Of a DNA stretch of 64,000 nt, positions 50,188 through 61,963 are shown one piece after another. The stretch's first letter is position 1, and each line of letters starts with the position of its first letter. The stretch comes from Gorillibacterium timonense. GTDB lineage: Bacteria; Bacillota; Bacilli; Paenibacillales; NBRC-103111. The stretch is from NCBI RefSeq assembly GCF_001457415.1, contig NZ_LN881724.1:930001-994000 (forward strand), given 5' to 3'. The position numbers and the translations under genes are program-made. The notes under the pieces are model-generated. The model saw only the letters and a list, made by a program, of their open reading frames with translations, had not been told where the DNA came from and made no database searches.

Positions 50188-51150
50188 ATGCCGCTCATCG
50201 ATATGCCGCTCGACCAATTAAAGACGTATCCAGGAATCAGTCCGCGCCCGGATGATTTTGATGCTTACTGGGAGAAAGCCCTTCAGGAGATGAGGGACAC
50301 CGATCCCGCGTTAGAACTCGTTCCCTCCAAGTTCCAGGTTCCATTTGCCGAATGCTTCGACCTGTATTTCACCGGCGTTCACGGAGCCCGGATTCATGCG
50401 AAATATGTTCGTCCTCGCCATGTCCAGGAGCCGCACCCGGCTGTGATTCAATTTCACGGCTATTCCGGCCATTCCGGAGATTGGACCGACAAGCTGGGGC
50501 TTGCCGCACTCGGCTTCAGCGTGATCTCCATGGACGCGCGCGGTCAGGGTGGTAAATCCGAGGATACAGGCGGTGTAAAAGGCAATACGCTAAATGGACA
50601 CATCATTCGCGGTCTGGATAGCGAAGATCCTCAACACTTGTTGTTCCGCCACATCTTCCTCGATACGGCTCAACTGGCGGGGATCGTCATGGGGCTTCCA
50701 GAGGTTGACGAAACCCGGGTTGCAGCGACTGGCTGGTCCCAAGGCGGCGCACTGACCATCGCCTGCGCGGCACTTGAGCCGAGGATTTGGAAGGCCGCTC
50801 CGGTTTACCCGTTCCTGAGCGATTACCGTCGTGTTTGGGAGATGGATCTGGCAAAGGATGCTTATGACGAGCTGCGCACGTATTTCCGCTTGTTCGACCC
50901 CCAGCATGAGCGGGAAGAGAGCATGTTCCATAAGCTCGGTTATATCGATATTCAGAATCTGGCGAATCGCATCCGCGCCGAGGTGTTGATGGGAATCGGC
51001 CTGATGGACACCATTTGTCCGCCTTCTACCCAGATGGCTGCTTATAACAAGATCGTGTCGACCAAGCGTTTGGAGGTATTCCCTGACTTCGGGCACGAAG
51101 GCTTGCCTGGGCTGCATGACAAGATCGTAGGTTTCTTGCTGGCCGAATAA
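50188..51150 (+). CDS. CE7 acetyl esterase (acetylxylan esterase/cephalosporin-C deacetylase type)
   Basis: This 320-residue cytoplasmic alpha/beta-hydrolase has the CE7 plan: MPLIDMPLDQLKTYPGISPRPDDFDAYWEKAL, IQFHGYSGHSGDW (oxyanion region), MDARGQGG, the nucleophile in AATGWSQGGALT, acid Asp in GLMDTICPPST and His in FPDFGHEGLPG. Family members deacetylate xylo-oligosaccharides and cephalosporin C and usually form a hexameric ring. No signal peptide is present, as expected. GAGGATG precedes ATG 50188. It is not next to other xylan genes. A strong bidirectional terminator follows. Confidence 0.92.
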   Translation: MPLIDMPLDQLKTYPGISPRPDDFDAYWEKALQEMRDTDPALELVPSKFQVPFAECFDLYFTGVHGARIHAKYVRPRHVQEPHPAVIQFHGYSGHSGDWTDKLGLAALGFSVISMDARGQGGKSEDTGGVKGNTLNGHIIRGLDSEDPQHLLFRHIFLDTAQLAGIVMGLPEVDETRVAATGWSQGGALTIACAALEPRIWKAAPVYPFLSDYRRVWEMDLAKDAYDELRTYFRLFDPQHEREESMFHKLGYIDIQNLANRIRAEVLMGIGLMDTICPPSTQMAAYNKIVSTKRLEVFPDFGHEGLPGLHDKIVGFLLAE

Positions 51151-51196
51151 GAGAAGCTGATCAACCCTACTGAATTCGTGTCTTATCCACCGCAAC

Positions 51197-51248
51197 AAAA
51201 GGGGCATTCCCGGCAGAACACTGTCTGCTGATGGAATGCCCCTTTTTT
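51197..51248. terminator. Bidirectional terminator
   Basis: AAAAGGGGCATTCC pairs perfectly with GGAATGCCCCTTTT across a loop with its own CGGCAG/CTGTC-type pairing. It is flanked by AAAA and TTTTTT and lies between the esterase and the convergent lipoprotein gene. Confidence 0.92.
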
Positions 51249-51273
51249 GTATGGTAGAGATCTTGTTAGGTCA

Positions 51274-52320
51274 TTACGGAGAAAGGAAGGAGGTGCCGAA
51301 CTGCTCCTGCAGCTCCGTCAGGCTGATCGTTTCTTCCTTTTTGGGAATGACGACCTCCGCCTTGGTTTTGTTGATATTGGTGGCGTTAAAGCTCAGATCA
51401 AATGCGGTGTTGGCTTTATCGCCGTTCTCTTCTGTCGAGGTAAAGTCAAATTTATCGCGCAGATAGGAGAGATAGCCGGAACCGTCCAAGCCGAATTGTG
51501 CGATCGCTTCATTTACGGTCAACTGTTTTTTCAGTTCATCGGTCGTAAAGCCGTCCAGAGATTTCTGGTAGTTTTCCAGCGTGTCCGCTTGAACTCCGGT
51601 CATCTCTTGGTACTCCGGCTTGTTCAGAACCGTGATGATATCTGGAATCAGGTTCTTAACCACCTTCTCTACAAGTAACGGGAAGCTGTCGTTTGTGATG
51701 CTGTATTCGATCACCTGCTTCACATGATCCGGAACATCCGCGCTTGATTTCTTGCGGCTCACCTTCACGAGCTGGTCATCTTCTTTGAAATGCTTCGCGA
51801 AGACATCTCCGAGTTCCTTGCTCAGCTGCTTTTCCTTATCCGGGTCGAGATCCGGTTTCGATTGAGCCGCTTCTGCGGACAGCTTCTCGATGTCTTCTTT
51901 CGTCAAATGGACGTACTTGCCTGTTATTTCTTCCGGAAGGGGGAGCATCGGGATTTGCGGGATCTTCACATAGATGTTCTCGTTATCCACGACGACCGGG
52001 ATGGCCAGGGAGAATGACATGTCGCCTTTCAGATTCAGCTCCAGGTTCACGGAAGCCTTTTTGGCCTTCTTGTACTGAACGCCGGAGAACTTCACTTCTA
52101 CATTGCTCAGCATCTGCATCACTTGCGTTTCTTCCGCCTCTGCGGCGCTCTTCGTGTCTAGTTGAAGAGCCAAGGCTCCTGAGTATTCGAACGAATCGGC
52201 TTCCGCTAATTTAGCGCTCCCTTGTTTAAGGCTCTCGTAAGCCGTCTTGTTTTGTCCGCAAGCGGTCATAGACAAGAGAAGAATCAATGCGAATAAGGGA
52301 ATCAACCACTTCTTGACCAT
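51274..52320 (-). CDS. Lipoprotein of the DUF6612/LppX-like type
   Basis: This 348-residue lipoprotein has a signal peptide and lipobox LLSMTAC (Cys21). The mature part begins AYESLKQGSAKLAEADSFEYSGALALQL, then VEVKFSGVQYKKAKKASVNLELNLKGDMSFSLAIPVVVDNENIYVKIPQI. This resembles secreted beta-saddle proteins (DUF6612, LolA/LppX-like) that carry or sense hydrophobic molecules at the membrane face. Two long charged helices follow. AAGGAG precedes ATG 52320. It stands alone. The ligand is unknown. Confidence 0.78.
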   Translation of the reverse strand: MVKKWLIPLFALILLLSMTACGQNKTAYESLKQGSAKLAEADSFEYSGALALQLDTKSAAEAEETQVMQMLSNVEVKFSGVQYKKAKKASVNLELNLKGDMSFSLAIPVVVDNENIYVKIPQIPMLPLPEEITGKYVHLTKEDIEKLSAEAAQSKPDLDPDKEKQLSKELGDVFAKHFKEDDQLVKVSRKKSSADVPDHVKQVIEYSITNDSFPLLVEKVVKNLIPDIITVLNKPEYQEMTGVQADTLENYQKSLDGFTTDELKKQLTVNEAIAQFGLDGSGYLSYLRDKFDFTSTEENGDKANTAFDLSFNATNINKTKAEVVIPKKEETISLTELQEQFGTSFLSP

Positions 52321-52435
52321 TCGCCCACTCCTTTTCCATAATCATACACTCTCGTTCTCCAAACCTAACATAGAAACGAGAAAAGGGAAAGGGCTTTTTG
52401 ACTTATGGCAATAAGTGGTGAGAGGAAAAAAATAG

Positions 52436-52464
52436 AAAAAACAGGAGGGCGGCAAATGCCGCCC
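52436..52464 (-). terminator. Terminator of the 55-residue membrane protein gene
   Basis: GGGCGGC (52447-52453) pairs with GCCGCCC (52458-52464). On the minus strand it is followed by TCCTGTTTTTT, about 35 bases beyond the stop codon. Confidence 0.8.
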
Positions 52465-52499
52465 CTAGGCTGTCTAGCTCCACTGCCGATTGGCGTTGG

Positions 52500-52667
52500 T
52501 TACGACATGCTCCTGCGGTGCTCTACCAGGTCAATGGCTCCGAGGACGATATGCGCCGCTCCGAAGCCCAAGACTGCTGTACCAACCATCGGATACCTCG
52601 TGCGCAGTGCCGCGCCCGTTGCTGTGACAGCCGTGCCCAGGATTGCAGGGACTAATCCCTCGCGCAT
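52500..52667 (-). CDS. 55-residue membrane protein, unannotated-size small gene
   Basis: This short frame reads MREGLVPAILGTAVTATGAA, then LRTRYPMVGTAVLGFGAAHIVLGAIDLVEHRRSMS. It has two hydrophobic segments (residues 5-20 and 26-44) joined by a basic turn and ending in a charged tail. GGAGAG lies before ATG 52667, and a good terminator stands just beyond the stop. These flanking signals make it a real gene despite its size. It resembles short conserved hairpin membrane proteins of paenibacilli for which I know no function. Confidence 0.7.
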   Translation of the reverse strand: MREGLVPAILGTAVTATGAALRTRYPMVGTAVLGFGAAHIVLGAIDLVEHRRSMS

Positions 52668-52832
52668 CGGATTTCACTCTCCATTCGTTGGTTTGGTCGA
52701 GCACCCTTATCTTCTCCCGTGAAGGCTTGGTTATGCATGATGAATTCGATGCGGTTCCATGCCTCACAAGTTTGCTATTGGCATTTGCGGGCTTTTATAA
52801 TAGAAGGAAGGACATGACAGGGAGGAAGATCG

Positions 52833-53405
52833 ATGACAACTTCTGCCGTCGCCCTCAAGGAGTGGGCGGTTACCATTCAAGCGTTGTCCGAAGGCAGGCA
52901 GATTCTTCTGATGCGCAAGGGAGGAATCGCCGAAGAGACGCGTGATTTTCGTTTGACAGAAAAGAGGTTTTACTTGTTTCCCAGCTATGAGCATCAGAAG
53001 GAAGCTCTTCTTAAAGACGAGTATAAGCCTATGCTCGGCGCGGTCATGGCCGGGTGGAAGCCGGAGGAGCGGACCGTTCAAATCGCTCACAGCGCCGAAG
53101 CGGTCGCCGATCTGGAGATTTCTAGCAGCGAAGAATTAGAGAGGCTAAGGAATCTTCATATCTGGACAGACTCGTTCGCGGACGAACGCTTACGTTGGAA
53201 ACGAAGCCATCCTCTCCATATCCTATTGCTGCGGGTAAGGCGGTTGGATGAACCATTTTTGCTCCCTCTTCGCGAAGAATATGGGGGATGTAAATCCTGG
53301 GTAAATTTGGATGCATCGGACTGCAGCCTGCAATCTGGGGTTCCCGTTCTTGGCGACGAGGAGTTCGCTCGTGCCGTCCATGCTGTGCAAAAGGCGCTGG
53401 AATAG
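52833..53405 (+). CDS. DUF1802 family protein
   Basis: This 190-residue protein has the DUF1802 opening VALKEWAVTIQALSEGRQILLMRKGGIAEETRDF and LFPSYEHQKEALL, followed by WTDSFADERLRWKRSHPLHILLLRVRRL. The family is often encoded near restriction, DNA-repair or stress genes, but no activity is established. The first 60 residues suggest a nucleotide-handling fold with conserved Lys-Gly-Gly and Pro-Ser-Tyr-x-His. GGGAGG precedes ATG 52833. The suf operon follows after about 200 bases, with its own promoter. Confidence 0.85.
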   Translation: MTTSAVALKEWAVTIQALSEGRQILLMRKGGIAEETRDFRLTEKRFYLFPSYEHQKEALLKDEYKPMLGAVMAGWKPEERTVQIAHSAEAVADLEISSSEELERLRNLHIWTDSFADERLRWKRSHPLHILLLRVRRLDEPFLLPLREEYGGCKSWVNLDASDCSLQSGVPVLGDEEFARAVHAVQKALE

Positions 53406-53460
53406 GTAAAACGATCCGTGGGGATAAGCGCATAAGCATCGGCATGAAAGGAAAGATCAA

Positions 53461-53489
53461 TTGATTTTTGGCATCGCATGTAATAAAAT
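53461..53489 (+). promoter_or_regulatory. Sigma-A promoter of sufCDSUB
   Basis: TTGATT (53461-53466) and TAAAAT (53484-53489) are spaced by 17 bases, about 120 bases before sufC. The repeat boxes start six bases downstream, over the expected transcription start. Confidence 0.75.
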
Positions 53490-53495
53490 TAGCAC

Positions 53496-53525
53496 TGAGA
53501 ATCATTGATAATCAATGAGAATCAA
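53496..53525 (+). promoter_or_regulatory. Three 10-bp tandem Fur-like boxes
   Basis: TGAGAATCAT, TGATAATCAA and TGAGAATCAA follow each other without gaps, giving an exact 10-base period. The GA(T/G)AAT cores match the hexamer unit of Fur operators. They cover the transcription start region of the suf operon, so a Fur-family repressor bound there would block transcription in iron-replete cells. A different regulator reading tandem boxes remains possible. Confidence 0.65.
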
Positions 53526-53609
53526 TTGCGATAACTCATTTTGGCTGGCGGATTTTCCAGTTGGAATCCGTCCCTTGATTCATAGCTACAGGATATCTCG
53601 AAGGAGTGG

Positions 53610-54401
53610 ATGACAGTGGCAGGAACGATGCATTTTCAAATTGAGGGTCTGAGAGCGAATGTCGAAAATAAAGAGATTTTGAAGGGATTTGACCTGACGA
53701 TCAAAAATGGCGAAGTCCATGCGATCATGGGACCGAACGGAACGGGCAAGAGTACCTTGGCTTCCGTGCTGATGGGCCATCCCAAGTATGAAGTGACGGC
53801 GGGAGCGATCTCCCTGGACGGAGAAGACCTTCTGGAGATGTCCGTCGACGAGCGCGCACGTGCAGGACTCTTCCTTGGCATGCAGTATCCGAGCGAGATT
53901 CCGGGCGTGACGAATTCCGATTTCCTGCGCAGCGCCATCAATGCCCGTCGCGAGGAAGGCAATGAGATTTCGCTTATGAAGTTCATCCGCCAATTGGAAG
54001 CCAAGATGAAAGAGCTGGAGATGAATCCGCAGTTTGCGCACCGTTACCTGAATGAAGGATTCTCCGGCGGCGAAAAGAAACGCAACGAAATTTTGCAAAT
54101 GCTGCTTTTGGAGCCGCGTCTGACGATTCTTGACGAAATCGACTCCGGTCTCGATATCGACGCTCTGCGCATCGTCGCGGACGGCGTCAACTCCATGCGC
54201 GGCGAAGACCGCAGCTTCCTGATCATCACCCACTATCAGCGCCTGCTGAATTACATCAAGCCAGATTTCGTTCACGTCATGATGCAAGGCCGCATCGTTC
54301 GTTCCGGCGGACCGGAGCTGGCGGAGCGACTGGAGAACGAAGGGTACGAATGGTTGAAGGAAGAGCTTGGCATTGTCGATGAGGTAGGTCAAGAAGCGTA
54401 A
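53610..54401 (+). CDS. sufC: Fe-S assembly ATPase SufC
   Basis: This 263-residue ABC-type ATPase of the SUF complex has Walker [20 protein letters not shown]-loop [10 protein letters not shown], signature [16 protein letters not shown], Walker [17 protein letters not shown] and the H-switch ITHYQRLL, all typical of SufC rather than transport ATPases. It powers conformational change of SufBD during iron-sulfur cluster assembly in the cytoplasm. It opens the sufCDSUB operon. AAGGAG lies three bases before ATG 53610 and nine before an in-frame GTG at 53616, so the latter ([10 protein letters not shown]) may be the real start. Confidence 0.95.
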   Translation: MTVAGTMHFQIEGLRANVENKEILKGFDLTIKNGEVHAIMGPNGTGKSTLASVLMGHPKYEVTAGAISLDGEDLLEMSVDERARAGLFLGMQYPSEIPGVTNSDFLRSAINARREEGNEISLMKFIRQLEAKMKELEMNPQFAHRYLNEGFSGGEKKRNEILQMLLLEPRLTILDEIDSGLDIDALRIVADGVNSMRGEDRSFLIITHYQRLLNYIKPDFVHVMMQGRIVRSGGPELAERLENEGYEWLKEELGIVDEVGQEA

Positions 54402-54424
54402 ACGTCGAACAGGAGGAAATGGAC

Positions 54425-57361
<2,937 letters not shown>

Positions 57362-57375
57362 AGGAGGAAACCACG

Positions 57376-58773
57376 ATGGCCAAGCAAATGCCCGAAATGG
57401 AAGAATACAAATACGGGTTCCGCGATGAGCACAAAGCCGTATTTCAGTCTGGCAAGGGGCTTACTCCGGAAATCGTGACGGAAATATCCCGAATGAAAGG
57501 CGAGCCGGACTGGATGCTGGAATTCCGGTTGAAATCTCTTGAGCATTTCTACCGGATGCCCTTGCCCAAGTGGGGCGGTAACTTGGATGATCTCGATTTC
57601 AACGACATCCAATATTACGTCAAGCCTGCCGAGAAGCAAGGGAAGACGTGGGAGGAAGTTCCTTCGGAAATCAAGGAAACCTTCGACAAGCTGGGCATCC
57701 CGGAAGCCGAGCAGAAATTCCTCGCCGGCGTCTCCGCTCAATACGAATCGGAAGTCGTCTATCACAGCATGCAGGAGGATCTGCAAAAGCAAGGCGTCAT
57801 CTTCACGGATACGGATACGGCTCTCCGTGAGTATCCCGAGCTGTTCAAGAAGTACTTCGGCACGATCGTTCCTCCGACGGATAACAAATTTGCGGCTTTG
57901 AACAGCGCGGTTTGGTCAGGAGGCAGCTTCATTTACGTGCCGAAAGGCGTGAAATGCGATATTCCGCTGCAGGCCTATTTCCGGATCAACTCCGAGAACA
58001 TGGGACAATTCGAACGGACGCTAATCGTCACCGATGAAGACAGCTTCGTTCACTATGTCGAAGGCTGCACGGCTCCGATCTATAGCACCAATTCGCTCCA
58101 CAGCGCCGTCGTTGAGATCATCTGTCTCAAGAATTCCCGCGCGCGGTATACGACGATCCAGAACTGGGCGCCGAATATCTACAACCTCGTCACGAAGCGC
58201 GCCGTTGCCGAAGAAAACGCCACGATGGAATGGGTGGACGGCAACATCGGCTCGAAGCTGACGATGAAATATCCGGCAGTGGTCCTGAAAGGCCGCGGAG
58301 CCAAAGGCAGCGTGCTCTCCATCGCCGTTGCGGGCAAGGGCCAGCATCAGGATGCCGGTGCGAAGATGATCCATCTTGCGCCGGAGACGACGTCGACGAT
58401 CGTATCAAAATCGATCAGCAAGCACGGAGGCAAGGTGACCTATCGCGGGTTGGCTTCCTTCGGCCGCAATTCGCAGGGCTCCAAAGCGAACATCAAATGC
58501 GATACGCTGATCATGGATAAGCAATCGACGTCCGATACCATCCCTTACAATGAGATCATGAACGACAATGTAACCCTCGAGCATGAAGCGACCGTATCCA
58601 AGGTATCCGAGGATCAGCTGTTCTACCTGATGAGCCGCGGCCTCACGGAAGCGGAAGCGACCCAGATGATCGTCATGGGCTTCATCGAGCCGTTCACCAA
58701 GGAGCTCCCGATGGAATACGCCGTCGAGATGAATCGTCTCATCAAATTCGAAATGGAAGGCAGCATCGGGTAA
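57376..58773 (+). CDS. sufB: Fe-S assembly scaffold protein SufB
   Basis: This 465-residue SufB starts [22 protein letters not shown]. Its core includes [121 protein letters not shown] and the closing [24 protein letters not shown]. The conserved Cys in GCTAPIYS and others are cluster-assembly residues. AAAGGAGG precedes ATG 57376 by eight bases. It is the last gene of the operon and a hairpin terminator follows. Confidence 0.96.
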   Translation: MAKQMPEMEEYKYGFRDEHKAVFQSGKGLTPEIVTEISRMKGEPDWMLEFRLKSLEHFYRMPLPKWGGNLDDLDFNDIQYYVKPAEKQGKTWEEVPSEIKETFDKLGIPEAEQKFLAGVSAQYESEVVYHSMQEDLQKQGVIFTDTDTALREYPELFKKYFGTIVPPTDNKFAALNSAVWSGGSFIYVPKGVKCDIPLQAYFRINSENMGQFERTLIVTDEDSFVHYVEGCTAPIYSTNSLHSAVVEIICLKNSRARYTTIQNWAPNIYNLVTKRAVAEENATMEWVDGNIGSKLTMKYPAVVLKGRGAKGSVLSIAVAGKGQHQDAGAKMIHLAPETTSTIVSKSISKHGGKVTYRGLASFGRNSQGSKANIKCDTLIMDKQSTSDTIPYNEIMNDNVTLEHEATVSKVSEDQLFYLMSRGLTEAEATQMIVMGFIEPFTKELPMEYAVEMNRLIKFEMEGSIG

Positions 58774-58796
58774 CGTATATCTGTCACATGCAAATA

Positions 58797-58854
58797 CGTG
58801 TCCGCAGCGATCTTGACACTCTTGTGTCTAAGGCGCTCGGGCACGTTTTTTTTG
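58797..58854 (+). terminator. Terminator of the suf operon
   Basis: CGTG-T-CC-GC-AGCG pairs imperfectly with CGCT-C-GGGCACG around an inner GACAC-TCTT-GTGTC hairpin and is followed by a run of eight T. Confidence 0.75.
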
Positions 58855-59176
58855 CTCTAGATTCGAGGAGATGACGGCGGGGGTGTACCGCTGCTTTCTT
58901 ATGGATTATGGCCGGCTTTGCGCTGTAGATCGGCTTCATGCTCCTCGTCCCGTTCTTCATTTCCTGGGCAATGACTGTGCTAGTGTCGAGATGGACGAAG
59001 GCTGAGCAGGGTTGTGGACATGGCCTCTGGGTGCGCGGGTGGTGCGGAACAGATCTCTCCTTCCTTCGTTCTTGGCAGGGCTAATAATCAATCGAATCCG
59101 CACGAGTAATCCGCACGAGTCTCCTTGTGCGTGCTTGAAGTCGAAGCTCGTATCCACACCAGCCCCCTAAAGGCAA
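58855..59176. other. Gene-free stretch between suf operon and HD-GYP gene
   Basis: No gene with a ribosome binding site is seen. One frame around 58938-59020 reads as a hydrophobic stretch (MLLVPFFISWAMTVLVSRW) but is interrupted upstream by TAG and has no start signal. It may be a decayed small membrane-protein gene or chance. Confidence 0.4.
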
Positions 59177-59210
59177 GAAAACCTTCCCGGAATGATCGGG
59201 AAGGTTTTCG
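59177..59210. terminator. Bidirectional terminator
   Basis: GAAAACCTTCCCG pairs with CGGGAAGGTTTTC across GAATGAT. T tracts are present in both directions. It closes the HD-GYP gene on the minus strand. Confidence 0.88.
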
Positions 59211-59225
59211 TTATGTAAGCTGGAT

Positions 59226-60281
59226 TTAGGCGGTGGCTTCTTCGACAAACCGGGAAATACTCACGAGGGGCATTTGGGCGAGATCCAGGAATTGATCGTC
59301 TACCTTAACCAAGGGCCGGAAAAAATCCGATGGATTCGTCATGACAATCGTTCCTGTCTCTCCGCTGGAGAGCACAACCGATTTTCCGATCAGATTGGGC
59401 AGCATATTTCGGATAAACACCTGGGTCATATGAGGATCAAGCTTGCCGAAGCTGAGAGAGTGAAGCTCACAGAGCACGTTCATCAAGTCCTTGCCTTTGC
59501 GGTAAGGAGTCGTCGAGATCATGGCGCTGTAGATGTCGGCGATCGCCACGACTTTGGAGGCGGGATGAATCTCCGAGCCGCGAATGCCGTGGGGATAGCC
59601 AGAGCCGTCCAGTCTCTCATGGTGCTGGAGGGCGGGAAGCGCCCAATCCGGATTGCCGATGGAATCAGCGATCATGCTGAAGCCATAGACGGTATGCTTC
59701 TTGATCGTCTCGAATTCTTCCAGAGTCAGCGGACCCGGCTTGCCGAGTATCTCTTTCGGAATCTTGGTTTTACCGATATCATGTAAATACCCGGCTGTAC
59801 CGATCGAGCAGCATTCCGCTTCAGGCTTGCCGAGCCATTTGGCCAAATGATAGGAGATTAGCCCCACCTGAACACAGTGCCGATAGGCATAATCATCCTT
59901 CTGGTTCAGCACAAGCAGCATGGAAGCGACGTCGTGATTGCCCCGTACCGATTCCGCCATGCTTAAAAATCCACCCTCCGCCAAATCCGCATCAATAAGC
60001 CCCGTATCCTGGGCCGTATCATAAAGCGCTTTTGCAGAATGGACGGCAACCTGCATCGTTTCTCGCGTCTTCTGCGGATTGTAGGGAAGCGTTGTCTGCG
60101 GCGCAGTGGCGGCAGATTTTTTAGGGAGAACATCAACATACTCCAGTTGATGCTGCAGCAGTCTCGAAACTGCGTCACCATCCAGAATCGTGCCGGAAGA
60201 TAGGACAAGCAAACCGTACCGGTTAAAGACGTCAGCAAGGATCACGTCTCCGGTTTCAACATCCATCACGTGGACTTTCAA
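59226..60281 (-). CDS. HD-GYP domain phosphodiesterase (probable c-di-GMP hydrolase)
   Basis: From TTG 60281 (KVHVMDVETGDVILADVFNRYGL) this is 351 residues. The AGGTGA site favours that codon over GTG 60290. The N-terminal 80 residues are a paenibacillus-type DUF3391-like lead, followed by the HD-GYP domain (about 130-300): YAYRHCVQVGLISYHLAKWLG, GTAGYLHDIGKTKIPKEIL (HD pair), KKHTVYGF and ALQHHERLDGSGYPHGIRG (complete GYP motif). All metal ligands look present, so c-di-GMP hydrolysis is plausible. It is divergent from yunD. A second HD-GYP gene lies 2.5 kb downstream. Confidence 0.9.
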   Translation of the reverse strand: MKVHVMDVETGDVILADVFNRYGLLVLSSGTILDGDAVSRLLQHQLEYVDVLPKKSAATAPQTTLPYNPQKTRETMQVAVHSAKALYDTAQDTGLIDADLAEGGFLSMAESVRGNHDVASMLLVLNQKDDYAYRHCVQVGLISYHLAKWLGKPEAECCSIGTAGYLHDIGKTKIPKEILGKPGPLTLEEFETIKKHTVYGFSMIADSIGNPDWALPALQHHERLDGSGYPHGIRGSEIHPASKVVAIADIYSAMISTTPYRKGKDLMNVLCELHSLSFGKLDPHMTQVFIRNMLPNLIGKSVVLSSGETGTIVMTNPSDFFRPLVKVDDQFLDLAQMPLVSISRFVEEATA

Positions 60282-60463
60282 ATAAATCACCTATTTTCCA
60301 AGATATTCTCGTAGTCTTATCATAGCAAGCGTTCTCCCTCTTGGCAATTGGAATCGTAGGGGGCGAAAGCGGCGGAGGATAAGGTTTTACCGGCATTTTT
60401 GCCCTTTTCTCCGCAACTTTATATAATAGGTTCTGTGTGCTGAGATAAAAGGGAGGGAAGGCT

Positions 60464-61900
60464 GTGGCGGATCAGACGAAGCTCGTCATTCTGCATACGA
60501 ACGACCTTCATAGCCGCTTCGAGCAGATGCCCAAGATTGCAAGCATGCTGAACCGAATTCGGAGGGAGAAAGACGGAACGGCTCACGTTCTCGCTGTCGA
60601 TTGCGGGGATCACATGGATCGGGCTTTTATCGAGACGGAAGCCACGCGGGGATGGGCAAATGTCGCGGTGATGAACCGGATGAAGCTCGATGCGGCTCTT
60701 CCCGGCAACAATGAAGGGCTGACCTTCACCCTGTCCGAGCTTGGAGCCGTCTATCAAAAAGCCGAGTTGCCTGTGATCTGCGCGAATTTGCTGGATAGCA
60801 TGAAAGGGACGCCTCCGGACTGGATGCACCCTTACCAATTGCTGCAGGCGGGACGCCTCACCGTTGCGATCATCGGGGTTACAGCCGCCTTTGCCGATTT
60901 TTATCAGCAGCTCGGATGGGATGCCTTAGATCCCATAGAGACCGTCTCCCGCATTGTCCCCATTGTACGCGGTGCTGCCGATGTGGTGATCCTGCTGTCT
61001 CACCTCGGTCTCAGTCAGGACCGCCAGCTCGTGCAAAAGGTACCGGGAATTGATATTCTTCTAGGAGGTCATACTCATCACCTCTTGGAGACCCCCCTGT
61101 TGGAGAACGGCACCCTGATTTGCGGCGCCGGGAAGTTCGGAACCCATGTCGGTCGGGTGGAGCTCGTCTACGATCATGACAAGCGTAAGATCTGCCAGCT
61201 CTCGGGCGGTTGCCTGCTGGTTGACAACGAAGAGGGGGATCCCGAATTGGCCAGCGCTTTGGCGAAGTGCCGAATTGAAAGCGAACGGCGCCTTTCTGTG
61301 CCAGTGACCACGCTTCGCGAAGACATGCCAGCCCAGCTTGCGGAAGAGACCCGGCTTGGAGATTTGCTCGCAAATGCAATCCGCCGCGCTACCGGAACAG
61401 ACGTTGCCTTGGTGAACGCCGGGCAACTTGTGGAGGGCCTATCCAAGGGAACCGTCACGGAAGGGATGCTGCATCGGATCTGTCCGTCATCCATCCACGC
61501 GTGCGTAACCCACTTAACCGGAACGGATTTGCTGCAGGCGCTCGAGGAATCCTTGCTTCCGGAGAATACAACAAGGAACATCTATGGTTACGGCTTTCGC
61601 GGAACTGCACTCGGGATGTTGAACGTGTCGAATATGACGATTCATTATGATGCGGAGGCCCCGTCGTATCGGAAGATCTTCCGGGTTGATCTGAACGGCG
61701 AGCCGCTTGTGCATGATCGGATCTACCGTGTCGGAACGATTGGGATGTTCTTGTTCGGATTAGGCTATCCTACTCTAGCGAACGGAACCGAAACCCGCCA
61801 TCAACTGCCTTTGTTTCTAAGAGATTTGCTTGCGGCGGAGCTGAAAAGATATACGGAAGGTTCGGAAGACGTATGGCAGAAATGTTGGATTCCGGTATAA
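60464..61900 (+). CDS. yunD: YunD-type metallophosphoesterase/5'-nucleotidase
   Basis: This 478-residue protein has an N-terminal metallophosphoesterase domain (VILHTNDLHSRFEQ, VLAVDCGDHMDR, LPGNNEGLTF, ILLSHLGLSQD, LLGGHTHHLLE) and a C-terminal 5'-nucleotidase substrate domain (about 270-470; LGDLLANAIRRATGTDVALVNAGQL). The usual GNHE is GNNE, exactly as in B. subtilis YunD, so it is the family norm rather than damage. No signal peptide is present, suggesting a cytoplasmic nucleotide phosphatase. GTG 60464 follows AGGGAGGGAAGG. uppP follows on the same strand after 63 bases. Confidence 0.9.
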   Translation: MADQTKLVILHTNDLHSRFEQMPKIASMLNRIRREKDGTAHVLAVDCGDHMDRAFIETEATRGWANVAVMNRMKLDAALPGNNEGLTFTLSELGAVYQKAELPVICANLLDSMKGTPPDWMHPYQLLQAGRLTVAIIGVTAAFADFYQQLGWDALDPIETVSRIVPIVRGAADVVILLSHLGLSQDRQLVQKVPGIDILLGGHTHHLLETPLLENGTLICGAGKFGTHVGRVELVYDHDKRKICQLSGGCLLVDNEEGDPELASALAKCRIESERRLSVPVTTLREDMPAQLAEETRLGDLLANAIRRATGTDVALVNAGQLVEGLSKGTVTEGMLHRICPSSIHACVTHLTGTDLLQALEESLLPENTTRNIYGYGFRGTALGMLNVSNMTIHYDAEAPSYRKIFRVDLNGEPLVHDRIYRVGTIGMFLFGLGYPTLANGTETRHQLPLFLRDLLAAELKRYTEGSEDVWQKCWIPV

Positions 61901-61963
61901 TGGAAGCCAGGCACGAAGAGATTGAGATGGCAGACACAGAGAAATAGACTAGAGGAGGAGCCT

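Noticed and set aside
58871..59020. Possible small membrane-protein gene after the suf operon
   Set aside because: The hydrophobic stretch is in a frame interrupted by TAG, with no ribosome binding site; the frame with an ATG encodes no plausible protein.
60716..60730. Damaged metal site in the YunD protein (GNNE instead of GNHE)
   Set aside because: The same GNNE occurs in B. subtilis YunD, so it is a family feature.
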